64,000 nt of DNA from Otatea glauca (Eukaryota; Streptophyta; Magnoliopsida; Poales; Poaceae), in the NCBI GenBank assembly GCA_036346275.1, contig CM070725.1, positions 635,001 to 699,000 on the forward strand. The letters are read 5' to 3'. A program made the translations under genes and the position numbers. Shown in pieces: positions 12,201 to 23,865 of the stretch (the first letter of the stretch is position 1; the number at the start of each line of letters is the position of its first letter). Below the pieces are notes generated by a model. The model saw nothing but the letters and a program-made list of their open reading frames with translations, did not search any database and had not been told where the DNA came from.

Positions 12201-12763
12201 AAAAGGCCAAAGTAATAATAAAAAAAATAAAACTTACATGTTAAAGCTGACAATATAAGTTGGAAGTTGACGTTCCTCCTGGAGATGATGGTTACCAATA
12301 GCAGGATAGCATGAAAACTTAGCATGCTGATCAACCAAGGTTCCTGAAGACACCAAAGGAACAGATGAATCAATGATTCAAGGGACGAACACAGACTGAA
12401 GCACGCACAAGAAGATGCTAGGTTCACTCATCACATGCACTTGAGAGTTGAAGTTGATGGGGGGTAACTCAGCATGAGCGTGGCACACACAGCAACTGGT
12501 TCAAGCAAAACAGTGATAGCTCTGTTGAAGCACCAGCTAAGCTATTGGGTTTTCAGAAGCAGTTTAGTAAAACCATGTCACAGTACAGTTGATTGCGCTT
12601 GTAAAGGCAAAAGGTTAAATTCTGGTGCAACTTATTCTGTGCATATTTTTAGGTTTATCACAGGGTAGTTCAATTGCTACCAGGGAGTACTTGGTGAGTC
12701 GAAGAATGAATGAAAGAAAGAAACAAACAAACAAGCAAAAGAAAGAAAGAAAGAAAGAAAGAG

Positions 12764-12794
<31 letters not shown>

Positions 12795-13238
12795 AAAATG
12801 ACCTTAAGGAAAGGAAGCAACTGAAGAGAAGACCATAGAGTTGTGATGTATGTACACATGCATCTTTGCATTTTTCTTTGTTTCTATGTGGCCACCATGA
12901 GAAGAAGTAGAAAGCATCTGAAATCGTTGTCCGCCCTAGCCTACCATTGGTGCGTTGGTTGAAGAGAGATCCAAGGAATCGAATCGATCGTAAGGCTACT
13001 AGATCCAGGCAGAGGCGGATGGAATCGGAGGGAGGAGCGAGCGAAGCAAAGAGAAAAGCTGTACCTTCCAGTGGACGGCGTGGAAGAATCCGAGGAAGGA
13101 GTCGACGGCGGGGCCTAACCCGCTGCGGAGGTCGGAGGAGACGCGGCCGAAGAGCTCCGCCACGACGTCGGCGTGCTCGTTCAGCGCCGACCGCATCTCC
13201 TCCACCGCTCGCCCGAGTACCGCCGCCGCCTCGCCCAT
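9272..13238 (-). CDS. TMEM18: TMEM18-family transmembrane protein, four coding exons
   Basis: Coding exons in order on the minus strand are 13065-13238, 12238-12343, 9452-9600 and 9272-9367, all with GT..AG borders. They sum to 525 bp, 174 residues plus stop, the usual size of plant TMEM18. Residues 1-58 are a soluble head ending in FLGFFHAVHWK. Then come EPWL and three hydrophobic segments (about 61-79, 83-103 and 124-155), with the family signature HWKSFSTQNYFDPQG between the second and third. The basic tail contains RWKRAELRHRAR. TMEM18 proteins sit in the nuclear envelope/ER membrane, and the basic tail is linked to DNA binding and nuclear targeting in animals; the plant role is not settled. 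The ATG at 13238 was chosen because it opens exon 1 in frame. Intron 2 is 2.6 kb and carries a hAT insertion. The gene lies 550 bp downstream of the invertase stop, on the same strand. Confidence 0.93.
9601..10456. other. TMEM18 intron 2, part left of the hAT insertion
   Basis: Intronic sequence. Open frames here (for example 9715-10083 on plus) have no recognised domain. The block 9900-10260 differs in texture from the rest, being GC-rich and then AT-rich with CTAACTAGTAGATAA repeats. It may be a further old insertion, but no termini were found. Confidence 0.4.
10465..12013 (+). mobile_element. Non-autonomous hAT element carrying a captured gene fragment (Pack-hAT type)
   Basis: The element begins TAGGGGTGAAAAC and ends GTTTTCACCCCCTA, inverted termini of hAT type. 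The bases directly outside are GCCACAAA on the left (10457-10464) and GCCACAAA on the right (12014-12021), a perfect 8-bp target duplication as made by hAT transposases. Both subterminal zones (10490-10610 and 11830-12000) are packed with GGATACGGATA-like words, on opposite strands at the two ends. There is no transposase. The interior holds a chloride-channel gene fragment (10660-11230). It sits in intron 2 of the TMEM18 gene, in opposite orientation, so normal splicing would remove it. Confidence 0.92.
10660..11230 (+). pseudogene. Captured 5' fragment of a bestrophin-like/VCCN1 chloride channel gene
   Basis: The fragment starts with an ATG at 10660 (MAMAALPKPSVP) and encodes APDWADAVKE, SPLYTHTEWREHR and HLLSSRVILSLV. 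After a frameshift near 10941-10945 it continues in another frame with PVSAFTAFAAYNTLLPAYAL, EGRKAWMRVIVGAAELVGMV and GALVNYILAFPVALK. This is the N-terminal part of the plastid UPF0187/VCCN1 family, thylakoid anion channels of the bestrophin superfamily. The match stops exactly at a splice donor (AAG|GTAAGAG at 11231) and intron-like sequence follows, so genomic DNA was captured, not a cDNA. The frameshift and the missing later exons make a working channel impossible from this locus. Confidence 0.85.
12713..12796. repeat. (GAAA)n microsatellite in TMEM18 intron 1
   Basis: Imperfect GAAA tetranucleotide run with a few CAAA units. Long Phe/Ser/Leu open frames on the minus strand here are artefacts of the repeat. 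Confidence 0.95.
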
Positions 13239-13287
13239 CTCGATCGATCTGATCTCCCCTTCTCTTCCCTCGTGCTCCTCGATCTGA

Positions 13288-13328
<41 letters not shown>

Positions 13329-13788
13329 ACGAAACCCTGCGCTCCTAGTCCTAGTTGTAAATTGGGATGGGTGGGGCTGGGGCCCACAAGTCAGCCTTGA
13401 ACTGTAAAAGTGTAAAAAGGCGAGGCGACAGAGCCCCTAGAATCCCTTGATTTGATTTTGCTGCCGTAATAGTGAAAGGCGAGCAGAGATAATCACAACA
13501 AGGGAATCGAATCAGTTTTAGTAGTATATATGTATATATATAATCACAGGATGGACTTAACTAGATTAGCCAACAAGAGAGAATAATAGAATGTAGAGAT
13601 TAAAGGCAAAGAAAGCTCTCTAATCTGAGCATTTATTTATTTAAGGAGCTAGCTAGCATCTTGATTGTAGTAGTGTACAAATGAAAGAAGGGAGCTTCAG
13701 ACAAAGGCAAACCGAGCTAGCTAATCTCCTCCTCCTCCTGAGTACTAACTAGTGTATATTTTTAACTCGATACTACTCCTACCTACAC
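13239..13788. other. TMEM18 5' leader/promoter and invertase 3' region
   Basis: A (CT)n run at 13291-13327 (GA repeat in the gene's sense) lies about 55-90 bp upstream of the TMEM18 ATG, where GA-rich leaders are common in grasses. The remainder to 13788 is shared between the TMEM18 promoter and the invertase 3' UTR. A TATATATATA stretch near 13525-13542 is too ambiguous to call as a promoter. Confidence 0.55.
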
Positions 13789-16390
13789 CTACACGAGGTT
13801 CACATGAGCTCTTAAGCACGTCCATGAGGCCGATCTCTTTCTGAGTGGCTTCATAGCCTTGTCCTCCTCAAGGGACACCATACCCAGATGCGAAGGATCC
13901 TCGACCATCATCTTCGCCACCAGATACCCCGCGATCGACCATGTCTGCAACTTCCTTGCCTGCTTGCCCACGTACCTGCCCACCTTGCCGTCGTAGTACT
14001 CGGGCCACCCGTCTTTCAGAAGCCGCTGCTCAGCCAGCTCCAGCGCCTGCCTCGCAATCTGCGGTCGCCCGGTCTTGATGCACGCCGCGGTGAGCAGCCA
14101 CAGGAGTACTGCAATTTTTTTTTATTTTTTTGAAGGATTGGCACAGAGTTAATGCAGGAAAAAAAACATAACATGGGTTGAATTGACAAAAAGAAAATGG
14201 CTTCGACATAGAAGAGAAGTTAATTTGATTCTATATACAGAGTCTTATCAGTCAACCTGGCCAAGATCCTCCATTGTGGTAGCTCCACCGGGAATTCTTG
14301 GGGTCAAATCCAGTCACATTCCTCCATTCATGGTTCTCAAGAGCCGGATATGTTATCTTGACTGGCATTTCACCGATGAGCTCTTCCCAGCGTTCTTCAA
14401 TAAGATCCATGATAGCCGTGGACTGTTCTGGGGTGGCAAGAGATGATAGAATAGCAACAAAATTTCCCAGTGCAAACCATCGGAAATCCATCCGAGCGGG
14501 GCTGACATTGCCCACAAAGTAGCCGCCGCTACAAGTCATGAAATCAAATACCCAGTCTGGAATCGAATCAGGAATGACGTTGAACTTGTTGACTGCTGTG
14601 TGCGAGTATTCCTCCGTTTTGTATCTATAAATGTCATTCAGCTGTTGAAAGTCAAGCCAAAAGTAGCTTCTCATGTGATAGCTCAGCGCATGCAACCGTT
14701 TTACTATTCTCTCAATAAGTTCTTTGCCTTCTGCATCATGTTTAAGCATCAAAAGGCCACACCGCAATGCCATGAAGAACAAAGCCTGAATCTCTATAGG
14801 GTAACCATAAACACCCTGAAATATTTTCACACAAGTCAGAATGTAGAAAAAGGGAGCTAAGTAGATGATATTAGCATTCAAGAATCAAAATGGGAATCAT
14901 ATAGTAACATACACAACCTTATGAGAAAATACAATTATACCAACACGTCTATGCTGCATCACAAGATCCAATGATATCTGCATCATCGCGCTTCATACTT
15001 TCCAATGTACAGCAATACATTTTCATCAAAAAAACTAGTATAAACTCCTAACGTAGCACAACAATAGCTTATTAATATTGTCCATTTCCTTTGTTTGAGT
15101 TCATTCACACTAAATGCTTTTAGAGACTGAGTAAAAGCAATGTTTATCGACGGAAAGAAAAAGCAATGTAATATCTGACCACCTGATAATATTGATCACG
15201 ATGTACAATGCTTACCATTCTTCGATCAATCATGCAGCATCCATCAGCGCAGAGCAGGGTTGGGAACGTGTCAAAACCTTCCGATAAACACATATTGAGA
15301 ACAAGCCTCATGCCCTTCTGGCATTCTTCTGTCTCAGCAAGAGACAGATCACCAGTTGATTTTGTATAGGCTCGCAGAAGAATAATCCACCAGAACCCTG
15401 AGTCTACAGGGGCAACCCTTCCAATAGCACTCTCACCGAAGTCTGGTGCGAGGGTTTCTGTTTTACGGATGGGATTGTGGATCACCTTGAAGCTAGCAGG
15501 CATGACACCTTCACCCAGCCTAAACCGGTCCACCTGCTTTTCCCAACCTTGCAAATGCACAGTTTTGAGTAAAAAGTTTTTGACAATCTCCGGTTCGCCA
15601 TTCATAAGAAATGCCAATGCACTTGGTACAAAGTCCCTGACAAAAACCTGTATGTTGGATAAACGAGTTACAGTAGATATTCAGTTCAGTTTCATCAAAG
15701 TATTTTAAGTATTTTTGTAGATGCCATAATATACTCCAAACAAATAAAGCAGTGATAGTGAAGCCAAACTAGTAGTTTTGACAGTATCAACTTATACATC
15801 ATGAACCGTGTCATCTTGTACCACTAACAGGATGAAATATACTGAATTACTGAAATAATAAGTTTCAAGTGAAGTAAGAGGAACAATATAGGAAGGCATC
15901 TGATTCAATTCCAATCACTATTAAGCTGCTGAATTCAGGGAAGCCACAGGGATAGAATCACACTCTCATTGACAATGATTAAAAATTAGAATTGTTTTCA
16001 GGGGAATTGGTCACATAACTAGGCATAGAGTACCTGATCATAGTTCAGAACCTCCTCGGAGGCATGATCATAGGCAGCAATGGTACCGACTGGCTGCCCA
16101 CGGAGGAACACGAGGGACCGCCGCAGTGCCTCCCAAGCATCCACAACTATCGGGTTTGGCGCAAAGGAAGCACGAGTAGAGTATGATCCTGGGGTACCAA
16201 ACCCTGACCGCACACCCGGTGAGTACAGACTACCATTCCAGACATCAAAACCCCGTCCAGGCATCGAAAGCTCGCTCCATGACCGCTCATCAAATGAGTG
16301 TGTCCTCTCAATGGTCAGCCTCGACTTCTCAAGAAGCCGTGAGAGGCGTATATCATTGTCCTCTACTGCAGAGTCGTAGCTTGACTCCAT
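13789..16390 (-). CDS. CINV: Cytosolic alkaline/neutral invertase (GH100), four coding exons
   Basis: The enzyme hydrolyses sucrose to glucose and fructose at near-neutral pH, typically in the cytosol. Coding exons on the minus strand are 16034-16390, 15216-15647, 14257-14815 and 13789-14108, with GT..AG borders and matching phases. Together they give 555 residues plus stop, the normal length for the cytosolic group. Residues 1-119 are the variable N-terminus with [15 protein letters not shown] and GFDVWNGSL and no plastid or mitochondrial presequence. The catalytic (alpha/alpha)6 barrel follows with [68 protein letters not shown] and [15 protein letters not shown]. The acidic residue in VDSGFWW (about D201) is a candidate catalytic acid by family analogy. 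The ATG at 16390 is the first in frame after a probable leader intron. No frame break was seen, so it should be functional. A gypsy LTR lies close upstream. Confidence 0.95.
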
Positions 16391-17262
16391 TTCGTCTCTG
16401 GATCAGAAGTCTAGCTGCATAACATTAATAAAGTTTCAGTACAGTTGCACCAATTCTGAAATGAACATCTCTATTTTACAACAGTATCTACAACTATGGT
16501 GGGATTCTTTGAAGATATTTACTTTCAGCACTAAGAATGACAACAGTAACTGTAATTTTGCCTTCAAGAGCTAACATACACAGGAGCAACCTCTTAATCA
16601 GTTCTACAAATGAGGCTTTGGGCCGCACTATATACAAAAACACAGGGTCAAGACATGCAAAAGTGTAGCTGCCTGAGATTTTGGCAACTGCATAATACTC
16701 TATAAAAATGGCGCCTTTTCGACAGTTTTGCGAACAAATAGAGATGTGGTCACATACAGAAAACGAATTTTTCGCAGACCTATGGATGTAGCCATTAAGA
16801 TAGTACAAATTCTCAGAGTTCTGCTCGGTCCTGCTTCGTGATGCCCAAAGGGGCTGCGCTAACTACAACTAAAAAGATCAAAATTTTACGACCAGGCCCC
16901 TCCAAGAGCCACGCTAGCGCGCAATAACCACCAGCCCCAGGAGTAATTCACCATAGCAAACCCCGAGTTCACCATAATAATCCAGAAGCAAGAAATTGCA
17001 CAGGAATTAGAGGAGGAGAAAAGATGTTCCTCATGAACTAGCGAAGTAGCACCAAATTTGACGAAACGAGGTGGAGAAAGGAGCACAGAAGCTGGGGGAG
17101 AGGAACATACGACATGCACGGGGGATCTTCAGGACAAACCCTAGATCTTGGAAGCCAGCGGCGTCGGCGGCGGGAGGCCGTCTCAAGAAGAAGCAAGAAG
17201 CGAGTAACGGTGTAGAAGCACGACAAGGAACCAAAGGAGGGAGAGGGTGGCTAACACCGCGG
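16391..17262 (-). other. Invertase 5' untranslated region with probable leader intron
   Basis: On the minus strand a donor-like GTATGTTCC starts at 17110 and an acceptor-like TTATGCAG ends near 16416, just upstream of the ATG. This would give a leader intron of about 0.7 kb. The leader exon (about 17111-17262) is GC-rich. Short open frames in this span on either strand have no recognisable similarity. Confidence 0.55.
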
Positions 17263-17289
17263 AGGCGTGCTGAGCCGAGCCGATCGATG

Positions 17290-17296
17290 CTTTATA
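17290..17296 (-). promoter_or_regulatory. TATA box of the invertase gene
   Basis: TATAAAG on the minus strand, about 30 bp upstream of the likely transcript start near 17262 and directly ahead of the GC-rich leader. Only about 130 bp separate it from the left end of the gypsy LTR at 17425. Confidence 0.6.
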
Positions 17297-17424
17297 GTAC
17301 ACCGCGGATGTGTGCTGCAACAGTAGAAATCCTCTCCACAGTAGAAATCATTATCATGTTTCCCGTAGAGCAATCTCGAACCCTGCCTTACGAGTTAGGA
17401 CTCAGTCTGTCTGTCTTAGAACCC

Positions 17425-18098
17425 TGTTAGCGTCCAAGTATATAACGATGGATTGGTGGGTCTAAACACACGTGAATACCCGGTTCAAGAGGTTTAAGGT
17501 CTGCCAGCCGATTTATCCTGCAATCGGCGAGATATATTGAAAAAAACGCTTAAAACCTATCTAATGTGATAATCGGCGAGAATCTAAACAGTTATTCAAA
17601 ACCGGTTAAATTGCAATGTAACGATAAGTCTAAACAGCTTGTTAGAGCTGATTAGATGGTTGATAAAGGTAGATTTTCCTCAAAAAGCGATGCACAGCAA
17701 GATCGGGGAAAACCAAACCTAGTGTAATCAGAAAAGATCAACGATTAACGATGCACAACTTTATTGATCAACGACGAATTACAAAAGATCTAAATTACAA
17801 GAATACTCCTAGTTGACAGGAAAAGTAGATACGAGTTGTTTGATTAATTGTCCTCTTTTCTGCTTGCCCTTGATCCCATTTTTATAGTACATATGCCGAT
17901 CGTATCCTTTTTCCAATGCGTTGCCAGTCGTGATCCGTATCGGCCTTTGTACAAATAAAATTCTATTTTTAAATCAATATCGGTTATAATTCTATCTCCA
18001 ACTTAACTTTTCCCTTTTTAACCGATGTCGACCAGAAATATCTAATTTTATCCTCAGCCTAACTAATAGGTTATGTCTCGCCAAATTTTAGCACTAAT
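17425..18098 (-). repeat. 3' LTR of the gypsy element
   Basis: This copy matches 45670-46354, sharing for example CAGCCGATTT, ATCCTGCAATCGGC and GCACAGCAAGATCGGGG variants. A TATA-like ACTATAAAAA on the minus strand near 17878-17888 is the LTR promoter candidate; it points toward the invertase gene. The right end has decayed from the expected terminus. Confidence 0.9.
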
Positions 18099-18100
18099 AT

Positions 18101-18125
18101 ATGCCCCCCTATTTTTTTTTTTGAG
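18101..18125 (-). promoter_or_regulatory. Polypurine tract of the gypsy element
   Basis: On the minus strand the sequence next to the 3' LTR is a run of A, then TAGGGGGGCAT. Purine runs in this place prime plus-strand DNA synthesis in LTR elements. Confidence 0.6.
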
Positions 18126-18338
18126 ACAACAAGTTATCCTCCAAAAATCTTCTTCATCGGGTTTGACCACCATCAGTTTAACCATGCTTTTCACAATATT
18201 TTTACTACTGTTTTTTTTTGTAACTACCCCATTTATTGCATCGCAATTCTTTAAAATGCACTGTTCTCACCATAACTGCAGCCCCCGCTTGGGGAAAATT
18301 TTCCGCTTTTTAGTGTTCCTTTTACCCCCTATAAATAT

Positions 18339-21300
18339 GAGTTCACCCTCTTGTCATTCTCACGCACTCAAGCTCTTGAATCTCCTGCCATCGGCTTCAT
18401 CCTCAATCCTGAACTTCAAGCTTCCCATACTCTCTTCTCCTCCGTCTTCCATCGACTTGAAGGAAATGGACCCTCAACAGGTATTCATCCCCATTCTCGA
18501 TAGCAACGACCAATATTATTTAGGACTGGTAGGAGATTCCGATCCATCAGTCATTATAGCGAGAGATTCCTCGTCTTCCTCAATCGGCTCCTGAGTATAA
18601 CATAGAGGGATGGAGTAAAAGTTTTAGAGCCTGACCGACAGCGTTGAAGGGCTGGAGAGATTGGTACAATCGACTAGAAGCGCAAAAAAATGGTTGAGTG
18701 GGAGAGGATGGGAATAGCAAAATGTCTCCCCTTATCTCTAGCCGATCCAGAGGCCAACGAGCCCTTAGTGGCCATGACCGGTTACATCTGGTCGGACACG
18801 TTCAATGCCTTTTTGTTTAGAACTGGTCCTATCTGCCCAACACTCTTGAACGTAGCACAACTTTGCTGCTTAAGACCTGATGGGGATCAAGTATCAGCTT
18901 TTAGCGCTAAGCCCCAACACAAACTTATTCACACCAAGGGAGCATGCTGGAACAAGTATATCAACAATAACAGAGGAGTCGGCCCAGTGTCCAACAAGGA
19001 ACACACAGCTTTTCTAAATCTATGGCTTGGCAGATTTCTGTTTAATGGAGCATCGCTCGGGCCGACACAAATATATCAAGTTGTAGCAGAGTAACTGGTT
19101 GAAGGCCATCGGCTAGCTCTATGAAAAATGTTCCTCAAGGCTATATATCAGTTGATGCACATCATACATAGTCGGTTTTACACCGGAATGGAAGCCTATA
19201 TAGTTGGCAATGTGGGAGGCCCGCTATGGTTCATTCAGACCTGGCTCTACTGTGTATTTAGCTGATCATTTCAACTTAGCTCAGCCGATCCATCATCCTT
19301 CCCTCGAGAAGAAATACCAGAAGGCCAAGTTGCTGAGTATAAAAATAGCCGATCTTTCGGGGAAAGGTTTATTCTATATTCTGGCAATGATGAAGGAAAG
19401 ATCACACCCATCAGCTCAAGAAAATTTCTAGCCTTCTTCCTCCAGCATGACAATGAAGATTTCAATCAGCATGATTTTTTCAGCTATTTGGAAGCCAAAT
19501 ACAACCCGTGTCTATCTTTTGTTCATATATCGACTGACAGTAACAATATGCAAGAAGAAACCCTTGACTTACATAAAATTTTCCTCTCCCCAAGTGTATT
19601 ATCTGTCAGCTTACATACCGGAAACTGGACCTACCAGCCTTATTATGAATTCTACCATCCATCAGTGTATGCTAGGCAGTTTGGATTTGGGCAAGTCCCT
19701 CCAAGTTTTCAGTTGTTTGATCGGCTTTACCCAAGGGAACATATCTGTAATGCTGCTGGAGCTAATATTGCTTTACATTTGGCCAACGATCTTCAACTTC
19801 AAAAATGGCCTCACTTCTTTCTGCCAACTTGGAGGGCAGAAAAATTTTCCACATGGTAGTCGGCTATTTCTGCTGCTTTGTACTCTGCAGAAAGGACTTC
19901 ATCAACGATCATCGCTAGATTCTTCCCAAACCTTCCTGAAGAACCGACAAAAATGACTAACTCTTCTAGCAATAGCTCGAGTTCTAGCAGTAAGGCTAGT
20001 TTGTTGGGTTATACTAACACAAGTCTCGTAAATATTAACGGCGAGGTATCAACTAAAATAGGTTTTTCTTTTTATTTTTGTACAACTAAACACCCTTGAA
20101 CTTTAGTAATCGGCTTTTCCTTTTATATTGCAGACCAAAGAAGCAGGGAAGAAACATGTCGACTCATTAGGAATCAGCCAAGGTAGCAAACGACCACACC
20201 CCAAGCAGGTTATTCTTCGGGCACCTTAGGGATCCAAGCTCCTTCACTCTCCGATTATGAAAAACAATAGCCAAGTAAGCACATATTCATCAGCTATAAT
20301 TTAGACTCTCCATAGCTTTTGTACAAAGAAACACTTATAGCCGACTTCTTAACAGAAAAGAAACGTGGCCGACTCAAGAAAAAAGGTATTGGCTAGTAGG
20401 GGCAACAAGCCTCAAGAGCAATTGAGCGAAAGCTCCCCATATGCTCCTGGCACGGGCTAGGTAAAACTTCTCTCTGAAGTAAATTTAAGTCTAATACCAA
20501 TAAATCGGCTGACATAACTAGTGATATTCTTTGCAGCCCACTTTCTCCACACCGGCATCCGTGGATGATATCTTGGCCGATCTTTAAGCTGCTAAAAATG
20601 CAAAGTCCCCCGCAACGACTATTCCTGCTGTGAAATCTTCTGCCAAGCCGACAGATTCCCTTAATGATAGGCTGGATTTTACTTTGTCGAACTTAGAAGA
20701 TGACGAGGAGGTGAAAATGGACACTTATCCCAAAGAGATCCAACGTATTAGTGGTGTCGGCCCCGGGCGCGAAAGAGAGTCTGGACAAATTTTTTGAACT
20801 TTTATTCACACCCTCGACCAAGCTGTTTGGAAATGCCTAGCCACTTTAGGACACTATAGCCGTAGTCCAAGCTAACCTGCCTGAAGAAGCAATGACTGCA
20901 TTATTAAATGTATGCCATCTTGATGAAAAAAGAGAGGCAGTCGATGCAGCCAAGGCTTGGCTTGCACACCGGGAAGTCCAACGAGAAGACCAAAAAATTC
21001 TGGATCAAATGATGGTCGATACTAAAGCCGAAAAATCCAAATACGATGAGATGAGGATGTGAAGTCCCACAAGCATACCAGGGAGACAACTCTAAAGCTG
21101 GAGTCGACTAAAAAATTTCTTGAAGAAAAAGTGACCAAAATTAACAAGCAGATATCCGAGGGTATTCAAATGCTAGTGAACTCCTTGTTGGCTTTAAAGA
21201 CTCACAAGGCCGAACTTGGCCTAGCCATAGCAAAAGCGAAGAAACAGTCGACCAAAGTTACTCCCGTGCCCGAAAGCACCAAAGAGGATGAGAAGATCCT

Positions 21301-21382
21301 TAAAGACGTAGAGCAGACCATCGCCAAGGCTGCCGCTGTGTTGTCAGGTCTTGGAGCCAATCTCAATAACTATGGGATATAA
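18339..21382 (+). pseudogene. Antisense extra ORF of the gypsy element, plant-mobile-domain protein (broken)
   Basis: The reading frame lies on the strand opposite to gag-pol, between integrase and the 3' LTR. It is cut by stops and frameshifts into pieces (18339-18594, 18690-19094, 19204-19431, 19447-19956, 21059-21382). Plant mobile domain (PMD, aminotransferase-like) features are NAFLFRTGPICPTLLNVAQL, then CLRPDGDQVSAF, GGPLWFIQTWL and YHPSVYARQFGFGQVPP. A serine-rich linker follows (about 19950-20000) and then a charged coiled-coil-like tail (21059-21382). GT..AG intron candidates occur inside (20046-20133, and about 20479-20536), so the frame was probably spliced. Its role in the element is unknown. 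Confidence 0.75.
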
Positions 21383-21411
21383 TTGGCTTTGAACTAAATG
21401 CACATTTGTAA

Positions 21412-23097
21412 TGCTGGAGGACCGAGATGGCGAACAGAGGGGGGGAGGGGTGAATGGTCGCAAATAAATTTTCCTCCAAAATACTCCAACAAAAAACTCG
21501 ACAAGATCGCTCAAAGGAAATCGTCAAAAACCTGAAAAACTAGACAACTATGTGTACCCCAAGCTTGCATGGATAAGTACCATAAAATATGTGGGGATTT
21601 TTGAGTCACAATCCTGGTTGTCTAGTGTCCAATATAAAGAGAAATCAATCCAACTCTTGCTTTTAGAAAGAACATCAATTCAAATCACAAAAGTCACTTT
21701 CAGAAAAGCAAAAGCAGAATTTCCAGAACTTGTCCTCAATTTGAACAGGAGGTTGGTGAGTTTATGCAGCTCAAAAATTTTTGAGAATTTTTCTCCCTAT
21801 GAGAAGAAGAGTCGTGAAGAACTCCACCAAATTTATCCTCAAAAAGCCATACAGAAAAAACAGAAGAAATCAAAGAACACAGTCAGTCAAGAGCTTCGAG
21901 CAGAAAGTTTGGGGCTCGGTTTTCACCTCATGGCGCCCAAACGGTGAAACAAGTGAACTCCAAAATTTTTCTGAAAGTGGATATCATAGTCAATCACATC
22001 CTAAAATGAGAATCACTTAAAAATTATTTCTCTAGATTTTTATAAAAATCAAATACTAAATGCTGCGCAAAGAATAAGTTCTGATCAAAGTTGGAACTTG
22101 AAAGAAAAGATGTTCTCTACTCAATCCAAGAGTGCAAAAGAGATGTAAAACCATATGAACACACTCAAAACATCCAAGATAAAAAGCATTTAGAATGAGG
22201 GGAGGCAAATCCAAATTGCGTGAAAGTAAATTGCGAGAATGTAATTGCGGGAAAGTAAATGCTGAATTTAAATTGCGTAAAGTAAAGACATAATGTAAAT
22301 GCGCAAAATAAATTCAGAGGTGGATGGATAAAACTTTCATTTCTGGAAGGAGAGGTTACAAAGCCTCACTTTCATGTGGGCAAAGCTCAAAGGAGCATTC
22401 AAAAACCTCAAAACCTTCAAGGGGAGGAGGCTACCCCTCCACCCCTATTTATACTACTCTTGGGCCACCTACCACCCTTGGATGAGTCCCTCAACCCTAG
22501 AGCACTCATCTAAGGGTTAGGATTAACCCACACACACAGCCATACAAGGGCTAACCCAAAACCCACACACATACCGGGTTTTCTTGCACGGTTTTCAAAG
22601 CATACTACCTAGACCCGCTAACCTATCAACTAGACCTCAATCCGACGGCCCTCATTGATCCACGCGGTATCTAGCTAGCATCATCTCCTTTTTCTTATCT
22701 TCTTGACTTGCCCGGACTCTGTCTCCGATCATCTTCCGGCGATCTCCCAACCGTCTGGACCTCCGACGCTCCTCGCCTAATCCCGGTCATCCTCCGCCTC
22801 ACCATGACCTAGCACCGTCGCCCTGCAACCATCAAAGACAAGGAAACACATCACATAGCAATGCCCACAATGATATGCAATAAACCATCCAACTCATCAC
22901 TACCGCGCCCATACGGCCGGTACTACCACTCCTGGCAGAGACAACTCAAATTGCTTCATTTTGAAAATCAATCCAAATCAAACTCAAACTTGAGCACACC
23001 TTGCTCAAATAAAGTCAAATACTCATCACAAACATGGATGGACCTCCACATGGTCCTTCAAATGCCTTGGTGTTTCAAAAACAATCACAGAATGTCT
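21412..23097 (-). mobile_element. Solo LTR, about 1.7 kb
   Basis: TGTAA flanks it on both sides (21407-21411 and 23098-23102). On the minus strand it ends with ACCATTCACCCCTCC and then CCTCCAGCA, a typical plant LTR end, and a TATA-like GTATAAATAGGGG lies near 22440-22455. The other terminus reads AG instead of TG, probably a point mutation. There is no internal coding region. It separates the antisense ORF from the integrase end. Confidence 0.65.
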
Positions 23098-23272
23098 TGT
23101 AAGAATATTTAAAATCGGTTGTTTTAAACGATTTTATGTTTTTCTTAACCTTATTTCTGCCAAGTGTGATGTTTGTAATTGGCTATGATTTATCCACTGC
23201 CACAGCTCATAACCAGAATTAACCGCAATGGGTTAACTTGGCTTTTCATGATCGATAATCACCCTCAGCCAA

Positions 23273-23865
23273 TTAAGAACCAATCCAAATACTTGGATGG
23301 TACTTCTTTAAGTATTTACTATTGATCGCTTTAGAAAATACCATTCCTTCCAACGTTTTCAAAACATAAGAATTTCTATTCACAAGCCGATGAATTCTAT
23401 ATAGTCCTTTCCATGTTAGGGACCATTTGCCAAACCGGTTATCTCTAAAGCCAATAGGCAATATAGTTTTTCAAACCAAATCGGCTTCACAAAATGACTT
23501 AGGCATCACTTTTTTATTGTAAGTCCTTGCAACTTTTGCCTTATTCTTCTTAAGCCAATCCAGCGTATGTAAACGTAATTTCGCCAAGTTGTCTAGATTA
23601 TCATACATCAGATCCTTATAATACTGAGCCGACGGTCTGTTTTGTCTGGCTATTCTTATTGAATCAATGTTAATCTCCATGGGCAACACAGCCTCTTGTC
23701 CATAAACCAATTGGTAAGGTGATAGCTTAGTCGTACCATGGCAAGCAATCCAATAAGCCCGTAAAGACTGCGATAATGTAAAATGCCAATTCCTTTGTTT
23801 TTTTTCTATCTTTCTTTTGATCAATTTGATCAATGCTTTATTTGACGACTCGGCTTAACCGTTAA
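23273..23865 (-). pseudogene. gypsy integrase, C-terminal part
   Basis: The minus strand encodes HFTLSQSLRAYWIACHGTT, LSPYQLVYGQEAVLPMEI and, after a short frame break, GFRDNRFGKWSLTWKGLYRI. These are the end of the integrase core and the C-terminal domain. An in-frame stop occurs at about 23854, just inside the broken edge, where the family has a conserved GQAE-like motif. The gene is split here by the 23871-33089 insertion and resumes at 33090. Confidence 0.85.

Noticed and set aside
12677..12871. Phe/Ser/Leu-rich open frame
   Set aside because: It is an artefact of the (GAAA)n microsatellite in TMEM18 intron 1.
13181..13387. Arg-Glu repeat open frame
   Set aside because: It is the translation of the (CT)n repeat in the TMEM18 leader.
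17031..17430. Open frames of 60-119 residues near the invertase promoter
   Set aside because: They overlap the invertase leader on both strands and match nothing recognisable.
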